64,000 nt of DNA from Microbacterium mitrae (GCF_008017445.1 NZ_VRSW01000001.1:1-64000); one strand, 5' to 3'. Shown: positions 18,123-28,032, numbered from the stretch's first letter. Notes: generated from the letters alone by a model not told the origin. Numbers and translations are program-made.

Positions 18123-18772
18123 TTTGTGAAGATGCTGTGCTACTGCGTGAGGGGTTGGTTCGGCTGCTGGACGATGCCGGCCACACCGTGGTCGCGGCCC
18201 TTCCCGACGCGAGCGGGCTGATGGCGGCGGTGGCTGAGGACGCACCCGACCTACTGATTCTCGATGTGCGTTTGCCGCCGACATTCACTGACGAGGGCAT
18301 CCGCGCCGCACTCGCGGTGCGAGCGGCCAATCCGAACATGGCGATCCTCGTGCTGAGCCAGTACGTCGAAGAGCGCTACGCGACAGAACTCATCACCGCC
18401 AACTCGGCGGGCCTCGGCTACCTCCTGAAAGACCGCGTCGCAGACGTGACGGAATTTCTGGAGAGCGCGGCCAACGTCGCCGGCGGCGCGACGGTGCTTG
18501 ATCCGGAGGTTGTCGCGCAGCTTCTAAGCCGTCGCCGCCGCGACGCCCGACTGGAACGCCTCACCGAGCGTGAGCGCGACGTACTGGCGCTCATGGCGCA
18601 GGGCAAGTCCAACAGCGCCATTGCAGCCGCGCTGTTCATCTCCGAGGGTTCCGTTGAGAAACACATCTCCGCCCTCTTCACCAAACTCGACCTCGAGACC
18701 AGCGCATCCGATAACCGTCGCGTTCTCGCCGTCTTGACGCACCTCGGTGCGGATTCTGGAGCAACATCATGA
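18110..18772 (+). CDS. LuxR/NarL-type response regulator
   Basis: 220 residues. The receiver domain has acidic residues in ICEDAVLLREG and the phosphoacceptor Asp52 in LLILDVRLPP, with the conserved lysine in YLLKDRV. The C-terminal HTH reads LTERERDVLALMAQGKSNSA then GSVEKHISALFTKLDL, a standard GerE/LuxR domain. It is phosphorylated by the kinase encoded just upstream and overlaps the downstream DUF4097 gene by ATGA, so that gene is part of the same operon and may be its target or output. Confidence 0.95.
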   Translation: MRIMICEDAVLLREGLVRLLDDAGHTVVAALPDASGLMAAVAEDAPDLLILDVRLPPTFTDEGIRAALAVRAANPNMAILVLSQYVEERYATELITANSAGLGYLLKDRVADVTEFLESAANVAGGATVLDPEVVAQLLSRRRRDARLERLTERERDVLALMAQGKSNSAIAAALFISEGSVEKHISALFTKLDLETSASDNRRVLAVLTHLGADSGATS

Positions 18773-19605
18773 CGAACCACACTGATCACAACGAAACTCT
18801 CCAAACGCCCCGCCGAGGTCGCGCAACCGCAGTCGCCTTCACCGTCATCGGCTTGGTGATTGCCGGCGCCGGAACCACGGCGGCCGCCGCCAGCGCCGCG
18901 CGCTTCAACGACAAGCAGAGCGATGTGCTGACAGCAGACGTGGCCGGCATTTCCCAGCTGGACCTGGAGAGCGCCGTGGCTTCGCTTCGCGTGGTGTTTG
19001 CTGACACCGATGTGGCCACGCTCGACGTGCAGAGCACCAGGCCCAGCGGCATCAGCGATTGGAGCCTGCAGGTCACCGGCGACACCCTCACCCTCGATCA
19101 CGCGGGCAGCTGGTGGAGCGGCGGTTCATTCTTCGGCGTTTACGGGGAAGAAACGCTCACCCTGACGTTGCCTCGTGAGCTTAACGGCAGACTGCAGCTC
19201 GAACTCGACAACAGCGCGGGGGATGCCGTCATCGAAGGCGACTTCGTGAGCGTCGAGGCCAGCGTCAGTGCCGGCGACCTTCAGCTGACCGGCGCCGTCA
19301 CAGATCTCGATCTTTCGCTTGGTGCCGGCTCCGCCCAGCTCTACGTAGCCGACGTTGACACTCTCGACGTCGAGGTGAGCGCAGGCTCGGTGCGCGGTGC
19401 CGTTACCGGCTCTGCTCCCACATCAACCACCATTGAAGTCTCGGCGGGCGATGTCAACCTCGAAATGCCTGACGAGACCTACCGGGTCAATCGTGATGTG
19501 TCGTTTGGCGATGTGTCGGTTGATCTGGCCACCGACTCCGCAGCTACCCGCACCATCACGATCGAGGCATCTGCAGGAGATGTGACGCTTCGCCGCGGCG
19601 AGTAG
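18769..19605 (+). CDS. DUF4097 family beta-strand repeat protein, membrane-anchored
   Basis: 278 residues. A basic N-terminus leads to one hydrophobic helix (about residues 22-44, AVAFTVIGLVIAGAGTTAAA). The rest is a series of alternating strands with repeated A/S-G-D-V and VEVSAG-type units (for example VEASVSAGDLQL, IEVSAGDVNLE, IEASAGDVTLRRG), which form the right-handed beta-helix of DUF4097 proteins outside the membrane. Such proteins are often encoded next to two-component or PspC/LiaF envelope-stress genes. The role is unproven; co-translation with the regulator suggests it belongs to the response. Confidence 0.9.
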   Translation: MTNHTDHNETLQTPRRGRATAVAFTVIGLVIAGAGTTAAAASAARFNDKQSDVLTADVAGISQLDLESAVASLRVVFADTDVATLDVQSTRPSGISDWSLQVTGDTLTLDHAGSWWSGGSFFGVYGEETLTLTLPRELNGRLQLELDNSAGDAVIEGDFVSVEASVSAGDLQLTGAVTDLDLSLGAGSAQLYVADVDTLDVEVSAGSVRGAVTGSAPTSTTIEVSAGDVNLEMPDETYRVNRDVSFGDVSVDLATDSAATRTITIEASAGDVTLRRGE

Positions 19606-19608
19606 CGC

Positions 19609-19654
19609 ACAACGTTGAAGGGCCCCGGCGAGTGCCGGGGCCCTTCAACGTTGT
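19609..19654. terminator. strong bidirectional terminator
   Basis: A perfect 21-bp stem (19609-19629 with 19634-19654) closed by a GAGT loop lies between the convergent DUF4097 and sucB genes. Confidence 0.92.
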
Positions 19655-19661
19655 ACAGAAC

Positions 19662-21377
19662 CTAGATACCGAGATCGGCAGCGAAGTTTGCGTCTTCCAG
19701 ACGGGCCTTGATGGCACCGAGGAAGCGCGCTGCGTCGGCGCCGTCAATGATGCGGTGGTCGTACGACAGCGCAAGGTAGACGTATGAACGAACGGCGATT
19801 GCCTCGTTGCCATCAACCTTGACGATGCCCGGGCGCTTCACAACGGTTCCGGTGCCGAGAATTGCCGACTGCGGCAAGAACACGACCGGCGTGTCAAACA
19901 GCGCGCCACGCGAACCGGTGTTGGTCAGCGTGAACGTGCCGCCAGCAAGCTCGTCCGGCTTGAGCTTGTTGTTGCGCGTGCGGTCGGCCAGGTCGGCGAT
20001 CTCGCGCGCAATCTGCGCGATGTTCTTCGACGCGGCGTCACGCAGAACCGGCGTCAGCAGGCCGCGCTCGGTGTCAACAGCGATGGAGAGGTTCTCGGTT
20101 GCCGGGTAGACGATGTTGTCGCCGTCTACCGTCGAGTTGATAACCGGGTACGCGCGCAGTGCCTCAGCAGCTGCCAGCGCAAAGAACGGCAGGAACGACA
20201 GCTTGTCGCCGGTCTTCGCGAGGAATTCCGCCTTCGTCTGGTCGCGGAAGTTCGCGACCTTCGTGACGTCAACCTCAACGACCGTGGTCAGCTGTGCGGT
20301 CTGCTGCATCGACTCGACGGCGCGCTGTGCAAGAACCTTGCGCAGACGCGACATCGGAACCGTGGTGCCACGTAGCGGCGACGCCTCCAGCTTGACTGCC
20401 GGGGCAGCGGCGGGAGCAGCGGCTGCTGCCGGGCTCTGTGCTGCCTTGAGAACATCTTCCTTGCGGATGCGGCCACCAACACCGGTGCCCTGCACGGTCG
20501 TCAGGTCAACGCCCTGCTGGGCTGCCAGGCGACGAACGAGCGGGGTGACGTACAGGCGGTCATCGCCCTCGGCAGGAAGCACAAGCTTCGGAGCCGCGGG
20601 AGCTGCAGGTGCTGCCGGTGCTGCCGCAGCTGCGGGCGCTGCCGCCGGAGCCGGAGCTGCCGCAGGAGCAGGTGCTGCCGCGGGGGCCGGTGCTGCTTCC
20701 GGAGCGGGAGCGGGAGCGGGAGCGGCGGGTGCTTCAGCGACTGGAGCCGCAGGAGCCGCCGGAGCGGAACCGGAACCAACGCGGGCGAGTACGGAGCCGA
20801 CGGCGATCGTCTCGTCTTCGGCTACCAGAATCTCGTGGAGCGTTCCGGCAACGGGCGACGGAATTTCGGTGTCAACCTTGTCGGTCGAAATCTCAAGCAG
20901 CGGTTCGTCGATAGCAACGTCGTCGCCAACCTGCTTCAACCAACGGGTGACGGTGCCTTCGGTCACGCTCTCGCCGAGTTCGGGGAGCTTGACCTCGGTC
21001 GAGTCGCCCGAGGCGGCAGGTGCTTCAGCTGCCGGTGCTTCTGCAGTCGGCGCTGGTTCCGCTGCCGGAGCCTCAGCCGGTGCAGCCTCAGCCGCCGGTG
21101 CCTCTGCGGCCGGAGCCGGGTCAGCGGGGGCCGCGCCGGAGCCGTCGCCGATCTTCGCGAGAATCGCGCCAACCTCGACGGTCTCGTCTTCTTGGACGAG
21201 GATCTCCTCGATCACGCCGGAAACAGGCGACGGAATTTCGGTGTCAACCTTGTCCGTCGAAATCTCGAGCAGGCCCTCGTCAGCCTGGACCGTGTCGCCG
21301 ACTTGCTTGAGCCAGCGGGTGACCGTTCCCTCAGTCACGCTCTCGCCGAGAGCGGGGAGGACCACGGATGTGCTCAT
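19662..21377 (-). CDS. sucB: 2-oxoacid dehydrogenase E2 (dihydrolipoamide succinyl/acetyltransferase)
   Basis: 571 residues. Two lipoyl domains, each with [10 protein letters not shown], carry the lipoyl lysines at 43 and 167. They are joined by Ala/Pro/Glu-rich flexible linkers, one of them an unusually regular PAPAAAPAP run. Then come a peripheral subunit-binding domain ([20 protein letters not shown]) and the catalytic domain ending with His541 and Asp545 in YDHRIIDG. In actinobacteria a SucB-like protein can serve as the shared E2 core for pyruvate and 2-oxoglutarate dehydrogenase, so substrate is not fixed by sequence. The E3 gene lpdA lies directly upstream on the same strand. Confidence 0.93.
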   Translation of the reverse strand: MSTSVVLPALGESVTEGTVTRWLKQVGDTVQADEGLLEISTDKVDTEIPSPVSGVIEEILVQEDETVEVGAILAKIGDGSGAAPADPAPAAEAPAAEAAPAEAPAAEPAPTAEAPAAEAPAASGDSTEVKLPELGESVTEGTVTRWLKQVGDDVAIDEPLLEISTDKVDTEIPSPVAGTLHEILVAEDETIAVGSVLARVGSGSAPAAPAAPVAEAPAAPAPAPAPEAAPAPAAAPAPAAAPAPAAAPAAAAAPAAPAAPAAPKLVLPAEGDDRLYVTPLVRRLAAQQGVDLTTVQGTGVGGRIRKEDVLKAAQSPAAAAAPAAAPAVKLEASPLRGTTVPMSRLRKVLAQRAVESMQQTAQLTTVVEVDVTKVANFRDQTKAEFLAKTGDKLSFLPFFALAAAEALRAYPVINSTVDGDNIVYPATENLSIAVDTERGLLTPVLRDAASKNIAQIAREIADLADRTRNNKLKPDELAGGTFTLTNTGSRGALFDTPVVFLPQSAILGTGTVVKRPGIVKVDGNEAIAVRSYVYLALSYDHRIIDGADAARFLGAIKARLEDANFAADLGI

Positions 21378-21439
21378 GTCGATGTCTCCTTCATGATGCT
21401 GCTTGTGACGTATCTAGCTTAGTGACGTAATGGCATACG

Positions 21440-22816
21440 TCACGACAATGCGTGAAGCGGTTTCCCGGCCAGTGCCAGGAATGCCTCGCCCAGCGCTTCG
21501 CTCTGGGTGGGGTGTGCGTGAATCAGCGGGGCAAGATCTTCCGGCAGAGCCTCCCAAACGACGGCCAGCTGACCCTCGGTGATCAGCTCGCCGACACGGT
21601 CGCCCAGCAGGTGTACGCCAATGATCGGGCCGTCGATTTCACGGATAACCTTCACGAAACCGCCGGTGCCGATGATCTCGCTCTTGGCGTTGCCCGCGAG
21701 GTTGAACTCGTAGGCCTTGATCTTGTCTGCACCAAACTTCTCTGCGGCCTGCGCCTCGTTGAGGCCGACCGAGGCAATTTCGGGGGAGCAGTAGGTGATT
21801 TTCGGAACCTCGACATCGGGCACCGCCGCAACCGTCTGGCCATCGATGCGCTCAGCAACCGCGATGCCGTGCTGGAACCCGCGGTGCGCGAGCTGCAGAC
21901 CGGGAACAATATCGCCGACGGCCCAGACGCCCGGAATATTGGTGCGAAGTTCGTCATCGACGATCACGAAGCCGCGGTCCATCGTGAGGCCCGCCTCTTC
22001 AAAACCGAGGTTGGCGGTCGCGGGGCCGCGACCAACCGCGACGAGCAGATAGTCACCCTCGAGGGTAGAACCGTCCTCCATCGTGACCGTCACACCGGTG
22101 TCCGTCTGCGTGGCCGACTGGAATCGCACGCCCAGCTTCGACGTGATGCCACGGCGGCGGAACGCGCGCTCCAGGCCCTTGCTGACGGCCGCGTCTTCGT
22201 TCGGAACCAGGCGGTCGAGCGCCTCAATAATGGTGACCTCGGCACCGAAAGCGTGCCACACGCTGGCGAACTCGACGCCAATGACGCCGCCACCGAGGAT
22301 CAGCACCTTCTTCGGAATCTCCGGCAGCGTCAGTGCTTGCTCGCTCGCGATGATGCGACCCGAAATCTCCAGGCCCGGGAGTGAACGTGAGTATGAACCG
22401 GTGGCGAGAATAACGTTCTCACCCTGGTACACGTCGTCTCCGACGATCACCGTGCGGTCGGCGCCCAGCTTGCCTTCACCCGAAACGACCGTGATGCCAC
22501 GAGCCTTGACCAGGCCTTCCAGACCCTTGAACTTCTTGGCAACGATGTTGTCACGGTACTTATGAACTCCCGCGATATCGACGTTCTCAAAAGTCGCTCC
22601 GACGCCATAGGTTGCGGCCGTCTTGACGGTGTGGGCCACTTCGGCAGAGTGCAACAGTGCCTTCGTGGGGATGCAACCGCGGTGCAGGCAGGTTCCGCCG
22701 ACCTTGTCCTTCTCGATGAGGGCAACGGTCTTGCCGAGCTCAGCAGCACGGAGAGCGGCAGCGTATCCGCCACTACCGGCACCAAGGACGACGATGTCGA
22801 AGGTGTGGGTGGTCAT
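21440..22816 (-). CDS. lpdA: dihydrolipoyl dehydrogenase (E3)
   Basis: 458 residues. It has an FAD-binding GAGSGGYAAALRAAELG motif at residues 12-28 and redox-active Cys43 and Cys48 in GGTCLHRGCIPTKAL. The NAD-binding fold reads LILGGGVIGVEFASVW, a second FAD motif is WAVGDIVPG, and the C-terminal catalytic pair is in HAHPTQSEALGE. It reoxidises dihydrolipoyl groups on the E2 subunit encoded just downstream, using NAD. AGGAGG precedes the start. A pepA gene lies upstream on the same strand, 34 bp away. Confidence 0.97.
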   Translation of the reverse strand: MTTHTFDIVVLGAGSGGYAAALRAAELGKTVALIEKDKVGGTCLHRGCIPTKALLHSAEVAHTVKTAATYGVGATFENVDIAGVHKYRDNIVAKKFKGLEGLVKARGITVVSGEGKLGADRTVIVGDDVYQGENVILATGSYSRSLPGLEISGRIIASEQALTLPEIPKKVLILGGGVIGVEFASVWHAFGAEVTIIEALDRLVPNEDAAVSKGLERAFRRRGITSKLGVRFQSATQTDTGVTVTMEDGSTLEGDYLLVAVGRGPATANLGFEEAGLTMDRGFVIVDDELRTNIPGVWAVGDIVPGLQLAHRGFQHGIAVAERIDGQTVAAVPDVEVPKITYCSPEIASVGLNEAQAAEKFGADKIKAYEFNLAGNAKSEIIGTGGFVKVIREIDGPIIGVHLLGDRVGELITEGQLAVVWEALPEDLAPLIHAHPTQSEALGEAFLALAGKPLHALS

Positions 22817-22850
22817 TTATTTCCTCCTGGGAAGTCGTTTGCGTGCCGGG

Positions 22851-24302
22851 TTAGGCGTTGCGCGTAACGAGGTTGATGAGGGAGCGAACGCTCGCTCCGG
22901 TTGCGCCCTTGTCGGTGTAGCCGTAAGGGGAGCCCTTGTGCCAGGCAGAGCCCGCGATGTCGAGGTGTGCCCAGGGAATGCGCGGCGCATCGTCAGCATC
23001 GCTGGTCTTGCCGACAAAGCGGCGCAAGAACAGGCCGGCAAACGATGCGCCACCGGCCGAGTCGCCGATCTTGGCGTTTTGCATGTCGGCGATGGGGGAG
23101 TCAAGCTCCGACTCCATGTGCTCGGGCAGCGGCATGTGCCACGCAAGCTCGTCTTCCAGCGCGGCAGACTCCAAGTACTCTGCGACGATCTCCTCATCGC
23201 CGAATACGCCGGTGTGGCGCATTCCCAACGCCACCAGGATCGCTCCCGTCAGCGTCGCGACGTCGATGATGACATCGGGGTGTTCTTCGCTGGCCGCGGC
23301 GATGCCGTCGGCAAGCACGAGGCGGCCTTCAGCGTCGGTGTTCAGAACCTCCACCGTGGTTCCGTCAAAGTGCGTCAGCACATCGCCCGGGCGAATGGCG
23401 CGGCCAGAGGGCATGTTGTCGGTGATGCACATCCAGGCCGTCACGCGGTTCGGGCCGCCGAGGCGAGCAGCCGCCTGCACGACGGAGAGCACGGTTGCCG
23501 CGCCCGCCATGTCATCCTTCATGCCGACCATGGCGGCGGCTGGCTTCAGCGAAAGACCACCGGTGTCGAAGGTGATTCCCTTACCCACGAGCGCGATGTG
23601 GCGTTCGGCGCCAGCCGGGTTGTAGTCGAGGTGCACGAGGCGCGGCGCGCGATCAGAGCCCTGTGCCACGCCCAGAATGCCGCCGAAACCCTTTTCCAGC
23701 AGAACGTTCTCGTCGTACACGGTCACCGTGACGGGCAAACCGGCGACGGCCTCAACCGCTGCCTCAGCGAGCTCCGACGGACCCATGTCTTGCGCGGGCA
23801 TGGTCACGAGATCTTTGACAAGGGCGACGGCATCGCCAATAACAGCGGCGCGAGCGGCATCGGCCTCGCCGAACAGCACGACGGAGGTTGCCCGCTCAGC
23901 GGGCGATCCGGTCTTGTAGGAGTTAAAGGTGTAGGAACCAAGCGCTGCGCCCTCTGCGGCTTCCTCCGGGTAGTTGGCGGTCTCGCCGGTCAGCACCAGG
24001 CCGATCGTGTTGAAGCCTGTCGTGGTGCGAACAACCTGGCCGACGATCGTGCGCACGGCATCAGCGTCGACGTCCTTTCCTGCGGCCGCGACCAGAATCG
24101 GCTTGTCGGTGACCTCCGGCAGCGAAACCCGCATCGTGGTTCCGGCCTTGCCCTTGAATCCGGTAGCTACCAGGCTCGCTTCCAGACCCGGCCATGCGCT
24201 GAGCGCCTCGGCTTCAGAAAAAGTGCCGACAACAACAACCAGCAGGTCGACGTCGGAAGAAAGGGGAGATTCGGACGAGGCCACGAGATCAGCGACAGAC
24301 AT
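22851..24302 (-). CDS. pepA: leucyl aminopeptidase (M17 family)
   Basis: 483 residues from ATG 24302; the frame stays open upstream, but TAGGAT at 24315-24310 places the promoter right before this ATG. Metal-binding and catalytic motifs are VGKGITFDTGGLSLKPA, DMAGAATVL and the M17 signature NTDAEGRLVLADG near residue 320. It removes N-terminal residues from peptides in the cytoplasm with two divalent metals. It is the first gene of a possible pepA-lpdA-sucB unit. Confidence 0.96.
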   Translation of the reverse strand: MSVADLVASSESPLSSDVDLLVVVVGTFSEAEALSAWPGLEASLVATGFKGKAGTTMRVSLPEVTDKPILVAAAGKDVDADAVRTIVGQVVRTTTGFNTIGLVLTGETANYPEEAAEGAALGSYTFNSYKTGSPAERATSVVLFGEADAARAAVIGDAVALVKDLVTMPAQDMGPSELAEAAVEAVAGLPVTVTVYDENVLLEKGFGGILGVAQGSDRAPRLVHLDYNPAGAERHIALVGKGITFDTGGLSLKPAAAMVGMKDDMAGAATVLSVVQAAARLGGPNRVTAWMCITDNMPSGRAIRPGDVLTHFDGTTVEVLNTDAEGRLVLADGIAAASEEHPDVIIDVATLTGAILVALGMRHTGVFGDEEIVAEYLESAALEDELAWHMPLPEHMESELDSPIADMQNAKIGDSAGGASFAGLFLRRFVGKTSDADDAPRIPWAHLDIAGSAWHKGSPYGYTDKGATGASVRSLINLVTRNA

Positions 24303-24309
24303 GGTTCCT

Positions 24310-24315
24310 ATCCTA
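24310..24315 (-). promoter_or_regulatory. -10 hexamer of pepA
   Basis: TAGGAT on the minus strand, followed by a 7-nt gap AGGAACC and the ATG; leaderless or nearly so. Confidence 0.5.
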
Positions 24316-24440
24316 GTTTTCTCGAGCGGCTCTCGGTCGTGTTTGCCGCGGGCGCGGCGCAATCCAGGCGGCGAATGATGTTGACTCTGGGGTGGTGTTC
24401 GCTGTCAGCGTCAGCCCGCCGCGGGTGTCTCTGGGGCTCG

Positions 24441-24446
24441 TAGCAT
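24441..24446 (+). promoter_or_regulatory. -10 hexamer of the PAC2 gene
   Basis: TAGCAT ends 6 nt before GTG 24453, the leaderless arrangement seen repeatedly in this window. Confidence 0.5.
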
Positions 24447-24452
24447 GGTGAT

Positions 24453-25385
24453 GTGCCCCAGTCTGATGCTCTGTATGAGCGCGTAGCTCACGGTCCTGAA
24501 GTTCCGCGCGGTCTTCCGCTTGTCGTCTTGATGACCGGATTCACCGACGCCGGTGCCGCCGTCTCTGGCACGGTCGACTTCATGCGGGTTCACGCCGACC
24601 TGCAGCCCGTTGCCATCTTCGACAATGACGTGCTGCTGGACTATCGGGCCCGACGCCCCATCGTCACGTTCGATGCCGACCACCTCACCGACTATGTTCC
24701 GCCGCGCCTGGAGCTGTGCCTGGCGCGCGATGCCCTCGGGCAGCAGTTCCTTCTGCTTGCGGGTTACGAGCCTGACTTCGCATGGGAGGCGTTTGCCGAC
24801 GCCGTGCTTGATCTCGCCGATGACTACGCGGTGAGCTCGATGACGTGGGTGCATTCCATCGGCATGCCCGTTCCGCACACCCGGCCGCTGGCGGTCACGG
24901 TCAGCGGCAACCGCCGTGACCTCATCGAGAGCTTTTCCGGCTGGCGGCCGCACACCCAGGTTCCGGCGACCGCAGGTCACCTCCTGGAGTATCGCTTTGC
25001 AGAAGATGAGCAGAGCGTTGCAGGGTTTGTGCTGCTGGTTCCGCACTATCTGGCAGACACCGACAATCCAGAGGCGACGATTGCCACGATCGAGTGGATC
25101 GCGCGAGCCAACGAACTGGCGTTCTTGTTTGACGACCTGAATCGCGACCTCGATGAATACCGAGGCAAGGTCGCGGAACAGGTGGCCGCGAATGAAGAGT
25201 TGCAACGGTTGATTGCGCGCTTGGAGCGGCAGTACGACTCGTACCGTGCCGGAACCACGGCAACGGGGGAGTCATCGCCGCTGCTGGGCGGGGCGCCGAT
25301 GCCGTCAGCAGATGAGTTGGCCGCTGAACTTGAGCGCTACCTTGCTAACCGTCCGAGCGACGACGACAAGGGGAGCACGGCTTAG
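24453..25385 (+). CDS. PAC2 family protein (proteasome-assembly-chaperone fold)
   Basis: 310 residues from GTG 24453. The N-terminal two thirds show the PAC2 pattern: LVVLMTGFTDAGAAVSGTVD, an acidic DNDVLLDYRARRP segment, and GMPVPHTRPLAVTVSGNRRD. The C-terminal 60 residues are a predicted coiled coil (EELQRLIARLERQYDSY) plus an acidic tail. PAC2 proteins resemble eukaryotic proteasome assembly factors. In actinobacteria they are conserved and often near the sigma factor gene, but their role is undefined. Some members have been linked to ATP-grasp ligases and archaeal proteasomes. Confidence 0.9.
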   Translation: MPQSDALYERVAHGPEVPRGLPLVVLMTGFTDAGAAVSGTVDFMRVHADLQPVAIFDNDVLLDYRARRPIVTFDADHLTDYVPPRLELCLARDALGQQFLLLAGYEPDFAWEAFADAVLDLADDYAVSSMTWVHSIGMPVPHTRPLAVTVSGNRRDLIESFSGWRPHTQVPATAGHLLEYRFAEDEQSVAGFVLLVPHYLADTDNPEATIATIEWIARANELAFLFDDLNRDLDEYRGKVAEQVAANEELQRLIARLERQYDSYRAGTTATGESSPLLGGAPMPSADELAAELERYLANRPSDDDKGSTA

Positions 25386-25393
25386 CGCGCGCC

Positions 25394-25441
25394 GTCGGGT
25401 GCTGGGTGCTGGGGAATGCGCGCAGTCGGGTGCTGGGGAAT
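25394..25441. repeat. short direct repeats in the PAC2-sigA intergenic region
   Basis: GTCGGGTGCTGGG occurs at 25394-25406 and 25425-25437, and TGCTGGGGAAT at 25407-25417 and 25431-25441. The rest of the 232-bp gap contains the palindrome CGCGATCATCGCG (25539-25551) and TTGACA at 25561. I could not assign a convincing -10 to the latter. Confidence 0.45.
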
Positions 25442-25617
25442 AAATGACGCGCTGACGCGTTGTTTTATTGCGTAGTTGTCAGTCGCGGGCGAAACCGTGT
25501 GAGACAATGAATCATCGACCCGTTGTCAGGGCTCTATTCGCGATCATCGCGGCGGAGGACTTGACAAGGGTCTTACTAGTGTCCGAAACCTCCGGATTCT
25601 CCGGTGAAAGGTGAAAC

Positions 25618-26982
25618 GTGACCCCTGCCAGCAAGAACGCGCAGGCCCCTCAGGACGACGCTGAGAAGAAGGCCCCTGCGCGCAAGACCAAGGCGGCCAC
25701 CGCAGCCTCGACCGCCGCGAAGCCTGCACCCAAGAAGGCTCCGGCAAAGACGGCTACGGCGAAGACGGCTACGGCCTCCGCGACGCCCAAGGCAAAGACG
25801 GCCAAGGCCGCGCCCAAGGGCCGCAAGAAGAAGAGCGACGACGATGATGTCCCCGAAGATGAGGACATCGACGCCGAAGAGGTCGAAATCGACGACACCG
25901 ACGCTGCCGATGACAGCGACGCTGCCAAGGCGACGAAAGACGACGACGAAGACGACGACGAGGCGACTCGCAAGCCCGTTATGACGGAGCCGCTGCCGAC
26001 CGGCGCAATCGTGCTGACGGCCTCTGACGAAGATGACGCACCCGTTTTCGCGACGCAGATCACCGGCGCGACGGCAGACCCTGTCAAGGACTACCTCAAG
26101 CAGATCGGTAAGGTTCCGCTGCTGAACGCGGCCGAAGAGGTCGAGCTCGCGATGCGCATCGAGGCAGGTCTGTTTGCCGAAGAGAAGCTGTCGACCATGT
26201 CGGCTGCTGACAAGCAGGCGCAGTTGGGTCTGGACCTCCAGTGGGTTGCCCGTGACGGTCAGCGCGCAAAAAGCCACCTGCTCGGCGCCAACCTCCGCCT
26301 CGTGGTTTCGCTTGCCAAGCGCTACACCGGCCGCGGCATGCAGTTCCTTGACCTGATCCAGGAAGGAAACCTGGGTCTGATTCGTGCGGTCGAGAAGTTC
26401 GACTACACCAAGGGCTTCAAGTTCTCGACTTACGCCACCTGGTGGATTCGTCAGGCGATTACTCGCGCCATGGCAGACCAGGCTCGTACGATCCGTATTC
26501 CGGTTCACATGGTTGAGGTCATCAACAAGCTGGCTCGCGTTCAGCGCCAGATGCTGCAAGACCTGGGCCGCGAACCCACCCCGGAAGAGCTCTCCCGTGA
26601 GCTCGACATGACCCCAGAAAAGGTCATCGAGGTGCAGAAGTACGGCCGCGAGCCGATCTCACTTCACACCCCGCTGGGTGAAGACGGTGACAGCGAATTC
26701 GGTGACCTCATTGAAGACACCGAAGCCGTGGTTCCGGCCGACGCCGTCGGCTTCACCATGCTGCAGCGTCAGCTGGAAAGCCTGCTCGACTCGCTCTCCG
26801 AGCGCGAAGCCGGCGTGATTCGCATGCGCTTCGGCCTCGGCGATGGTCAGCCGAAGACGCTCGACCAGATCGGTGACACGTTCGGTGTAACGCGTGAGCG
26901 TATTCGCCAGATCGAGTCCAAGACGATGGCCAAGCTTCGTCACCCCAGCCGTTCGCAGTCGCTTCGGGACTACCTCGAATGA
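25618..26982 (+). CDS. sigA: primary RNA polymerase sigma factor (SigA/HrdB type)
   Basis: 454 residues from GTG 25618, with AAAGGTG just upstream. The first 75 residues are Ala/Lys/Pro-rich, followed by a very acidic stretch (residues ~75-120) as in actinobacterial primary sigmas. Region 1.2 is [16 protein letters not shown], region 2 contains [20 protein letters not shown] and [20 protein letters not shown], and region 4.2 has [20 protein letters not shown]. It directs transcription of housekeeping genes. A CofE-like gene starts inside its stop codon (ATGA), so the two are co-transcribed. Confidence 0.97.
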   Translation: MTPASKNAQAPQDDAEKKAPARKTKAATAASTAAKPAPKKAPAKTATAKTATASATPKAKTAKAAPKGRKKKSDDDDVPEDEDIDAEEVEIDDTDAADDSDAAKATKDDDEDDDEATRKPVMTEPLPTGAIVLTASDEDDAPVFATQITGATADPVKDYLKQIGKVPLLNAAEEVELAMRIEAGLFAEEKLSTMSAADKQAQLGLDLQWVARDGQRAKSHLLGANLRLVVSLAKRYTGRGMQFLDLIQEGNLGLIRAVEKFDYTKGFKFSTYATWWIRQAITRAMADQARTIRIPVHMVEVINKLARVQRQMLQDLGREPTPEELSRELDMTPEKVIEVQKYGREPISLHTPLGEDGDSEFGDLIEDTEAVVPADAVGFTMLQRQLESLLDSLSEREAGVIRMRFGLGDGQPKTLDQIGDTFGVTRERIRQIESKTMAKLRHPSRSQSLRDYLE

Positions 26983-27677
26983 GCACCGCGGCCAACGAGG
27001 GCAAGAATCTCGAAATCGTTGTTGACGGGGAGTCGTTCCAGCGCATCCCGATCAAGACCCGCGTGGTCATGCCGGGTGACAACCTCGATGAGTTCATCAC
27101 CGAGTACGCCGGCGGCAAGGCCGTTGAAGGCGACGTCCTCTTCGTTACGGAGAAGATCGTCGCCATCACGCAGGGCCGCTCCTACCTGGTGAGCGACATT
27201 CAGGTGCGCCCGCTGGCGCGCTTCCTGTCGAAGTACGTCACCCGCACCCCGTACGGCATCGGACTCGGCATGCCCGAGACCATGGAGATGGCGCTGCGCG
27301 AGTGCGGAACGCCGAAGATCCTGTTTGCCGCCGCTGTTGCTGCCGTCACGAAGGCTTTCGGCCGCAAGGGCGACTTCTACCGCATCGCCGGCGACAAGGC
27401 TCGCGCGATTGACGGCCCGACGAGCGGAACCATTCCGCCGTACAACAAGGCTGTCGTGCTGGGCCCGGAGAAGCCGAAAGAGGTGGCGTACCACCTTAAG
27501 GAGCTGCTCGGAACCAAGGCAGGCGTTGCCGTGGTCGACATTAACGACCTCGGCGGCAACATCCTCGGATCGACCCTGCCGAAGGATGGCGAGGCGCGTC
27601 TCGTCAAGATCTTGAAGGACAACCCGCTCGGCCAGGGACACCAGTCCACGCCGCTCGGCATCATCCGCCGCGCATAG
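26979..27677 (+). CDS. CofE-like protein (F420-0:gamma-glutamyl ligase family)
   Basis: 232 residues, overlapping the sigA stop by 4 nt. It resembles the F420-0:L-glutamate ligase fold: [19 protein letters not shown] corresponds to the family strand with the E-K-I-V-x(4)-G motif, and [20 protein letters not shown] lies in the second half. CofE adds glutamate to F420-0 through a gamma linkage, using GTP. No other F420 biosynthesis gene is visible, and ATP-grasp and alanine-racemase genes follow after the repeat island, so it may act in a different amino-acid-ligating pathway. The family call is secure; the substrate is not. Confidence 0.8.
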   Translation: MSTAANEGKNLEIVVDGESFQRIPIKTRVVMPGDNLDEFITEYAGGKAVEGDVLFVTEKIVAITQGRSYLVSDIQVRPLARFLSKYVTRTPYGIGLGMPETMEMALRECGTPKILFAAAVAAVTKAFGRKGDFYRIAGDKARAIDGPTSGTIPPYNKAVVLGPEKPKEVAYHLKELLGTKAGVAVVDINDLGGNILGSTLPKDGEARLVKILKDNPLGQGHQSTPLGIIRRA

Positions 27678-27698
27678 CAACACCCGCGCGTTTCGTCC

Positions 27699-27727
27699 GT
27701 GAGCCCCCTCCACAAGAGGGGGCTCAC
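27699..27727 (+). terminator. terminator of the sigA-cofE-like operon
   Basis: GTGAGCCCCCTC (27699-27710) pairs perfectly with GAGGGGGCTCAC (27716-27727) over a 5-nt loop. There is no long T-run. Confidence 0.75.
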
Positions 27728-27733
27728 GGCGTT

Positions 27734-27787
27734 TCCGGCACCCCGCGCGGAACCCGTGGTTCCGGCACCCCGCGCGGAACCCGTGGT
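27734..27787. repeat. perfect 27-bp tandem duplication
   Basis: Positions 27734-27760 and 27761-27787 are identical 27-mers containing CGCGCGGAACCCGTGGT. It forms the left edge of the gene-free stretch 27678-28155. Confidence 0.9.
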
Positions 27788-27923
27788 TCCGGGCGTGTGG
27801 TTCCGCCCGTGTGATTCCGCTCCCGTGGTTCCGAGCCCGTGGTGGTCCCGCTCCTGAGGTTCTGCCTCTCTGGTTCCGCCCCGAGGGTTTGCCCCTGTGG
27901 TTCCGCTCCTGTGGTTCCGCGCC
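27783..27923. repeat. degenerate 14-bp tandem array, consensus GTGGTTCCGCYCCT
   Basis: Copies of GTGGTTCC or close variants begin at 27783, 27797, 27811, 27825, 27842, 27856, 27870, 27884, 27897 and 27911, so the step is 14 bp with one slip. The array ends exactly where the first 109-bp element begins. The same GGTTCC word is unusually common throughout the window. Confidence 0.85.
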
Positions 27924-28032
27924 ATCCTGTTCTGCACGAGCAAAATCCTGTTCTGCACGATGAGATTGCGGATTAGGCGCGACACGCCGCAAATTTGGGC
28001 CAACAATGCATTTCACTCGTGCAGAACAGGAT
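27924..28032 (-). repeat. 109-bp palindromic element, copy A1 (inverted)
   Basis: Three copies of a 16-bp end sequence ATCCTGTTCTGCACGA are present: two in direct orientation at 27924-27939 and 27945-27960 (21-bp step), and one inverted at 28017-28032. Read on the minus strand, its core CGGCGTGTCGCGCC falls at element positions 44-57, exactly as in copies A2 and A3. The doublet faces away from the AbiEi/DUF559 gene, whose ATG is 124 bp downstream. The 123 bp in between holds only a small GCGAGG/CCTCGC hairpin. Confidence 0.88.

Noticed and set aside
26979..27677. Firm assignment as coenzyme F420-0:L-glutamate ligase
   Set aside because: The family is right, but no other F420 gene is in the window and the neighbours suggest another acceptor, so only a CofE-like call is given.
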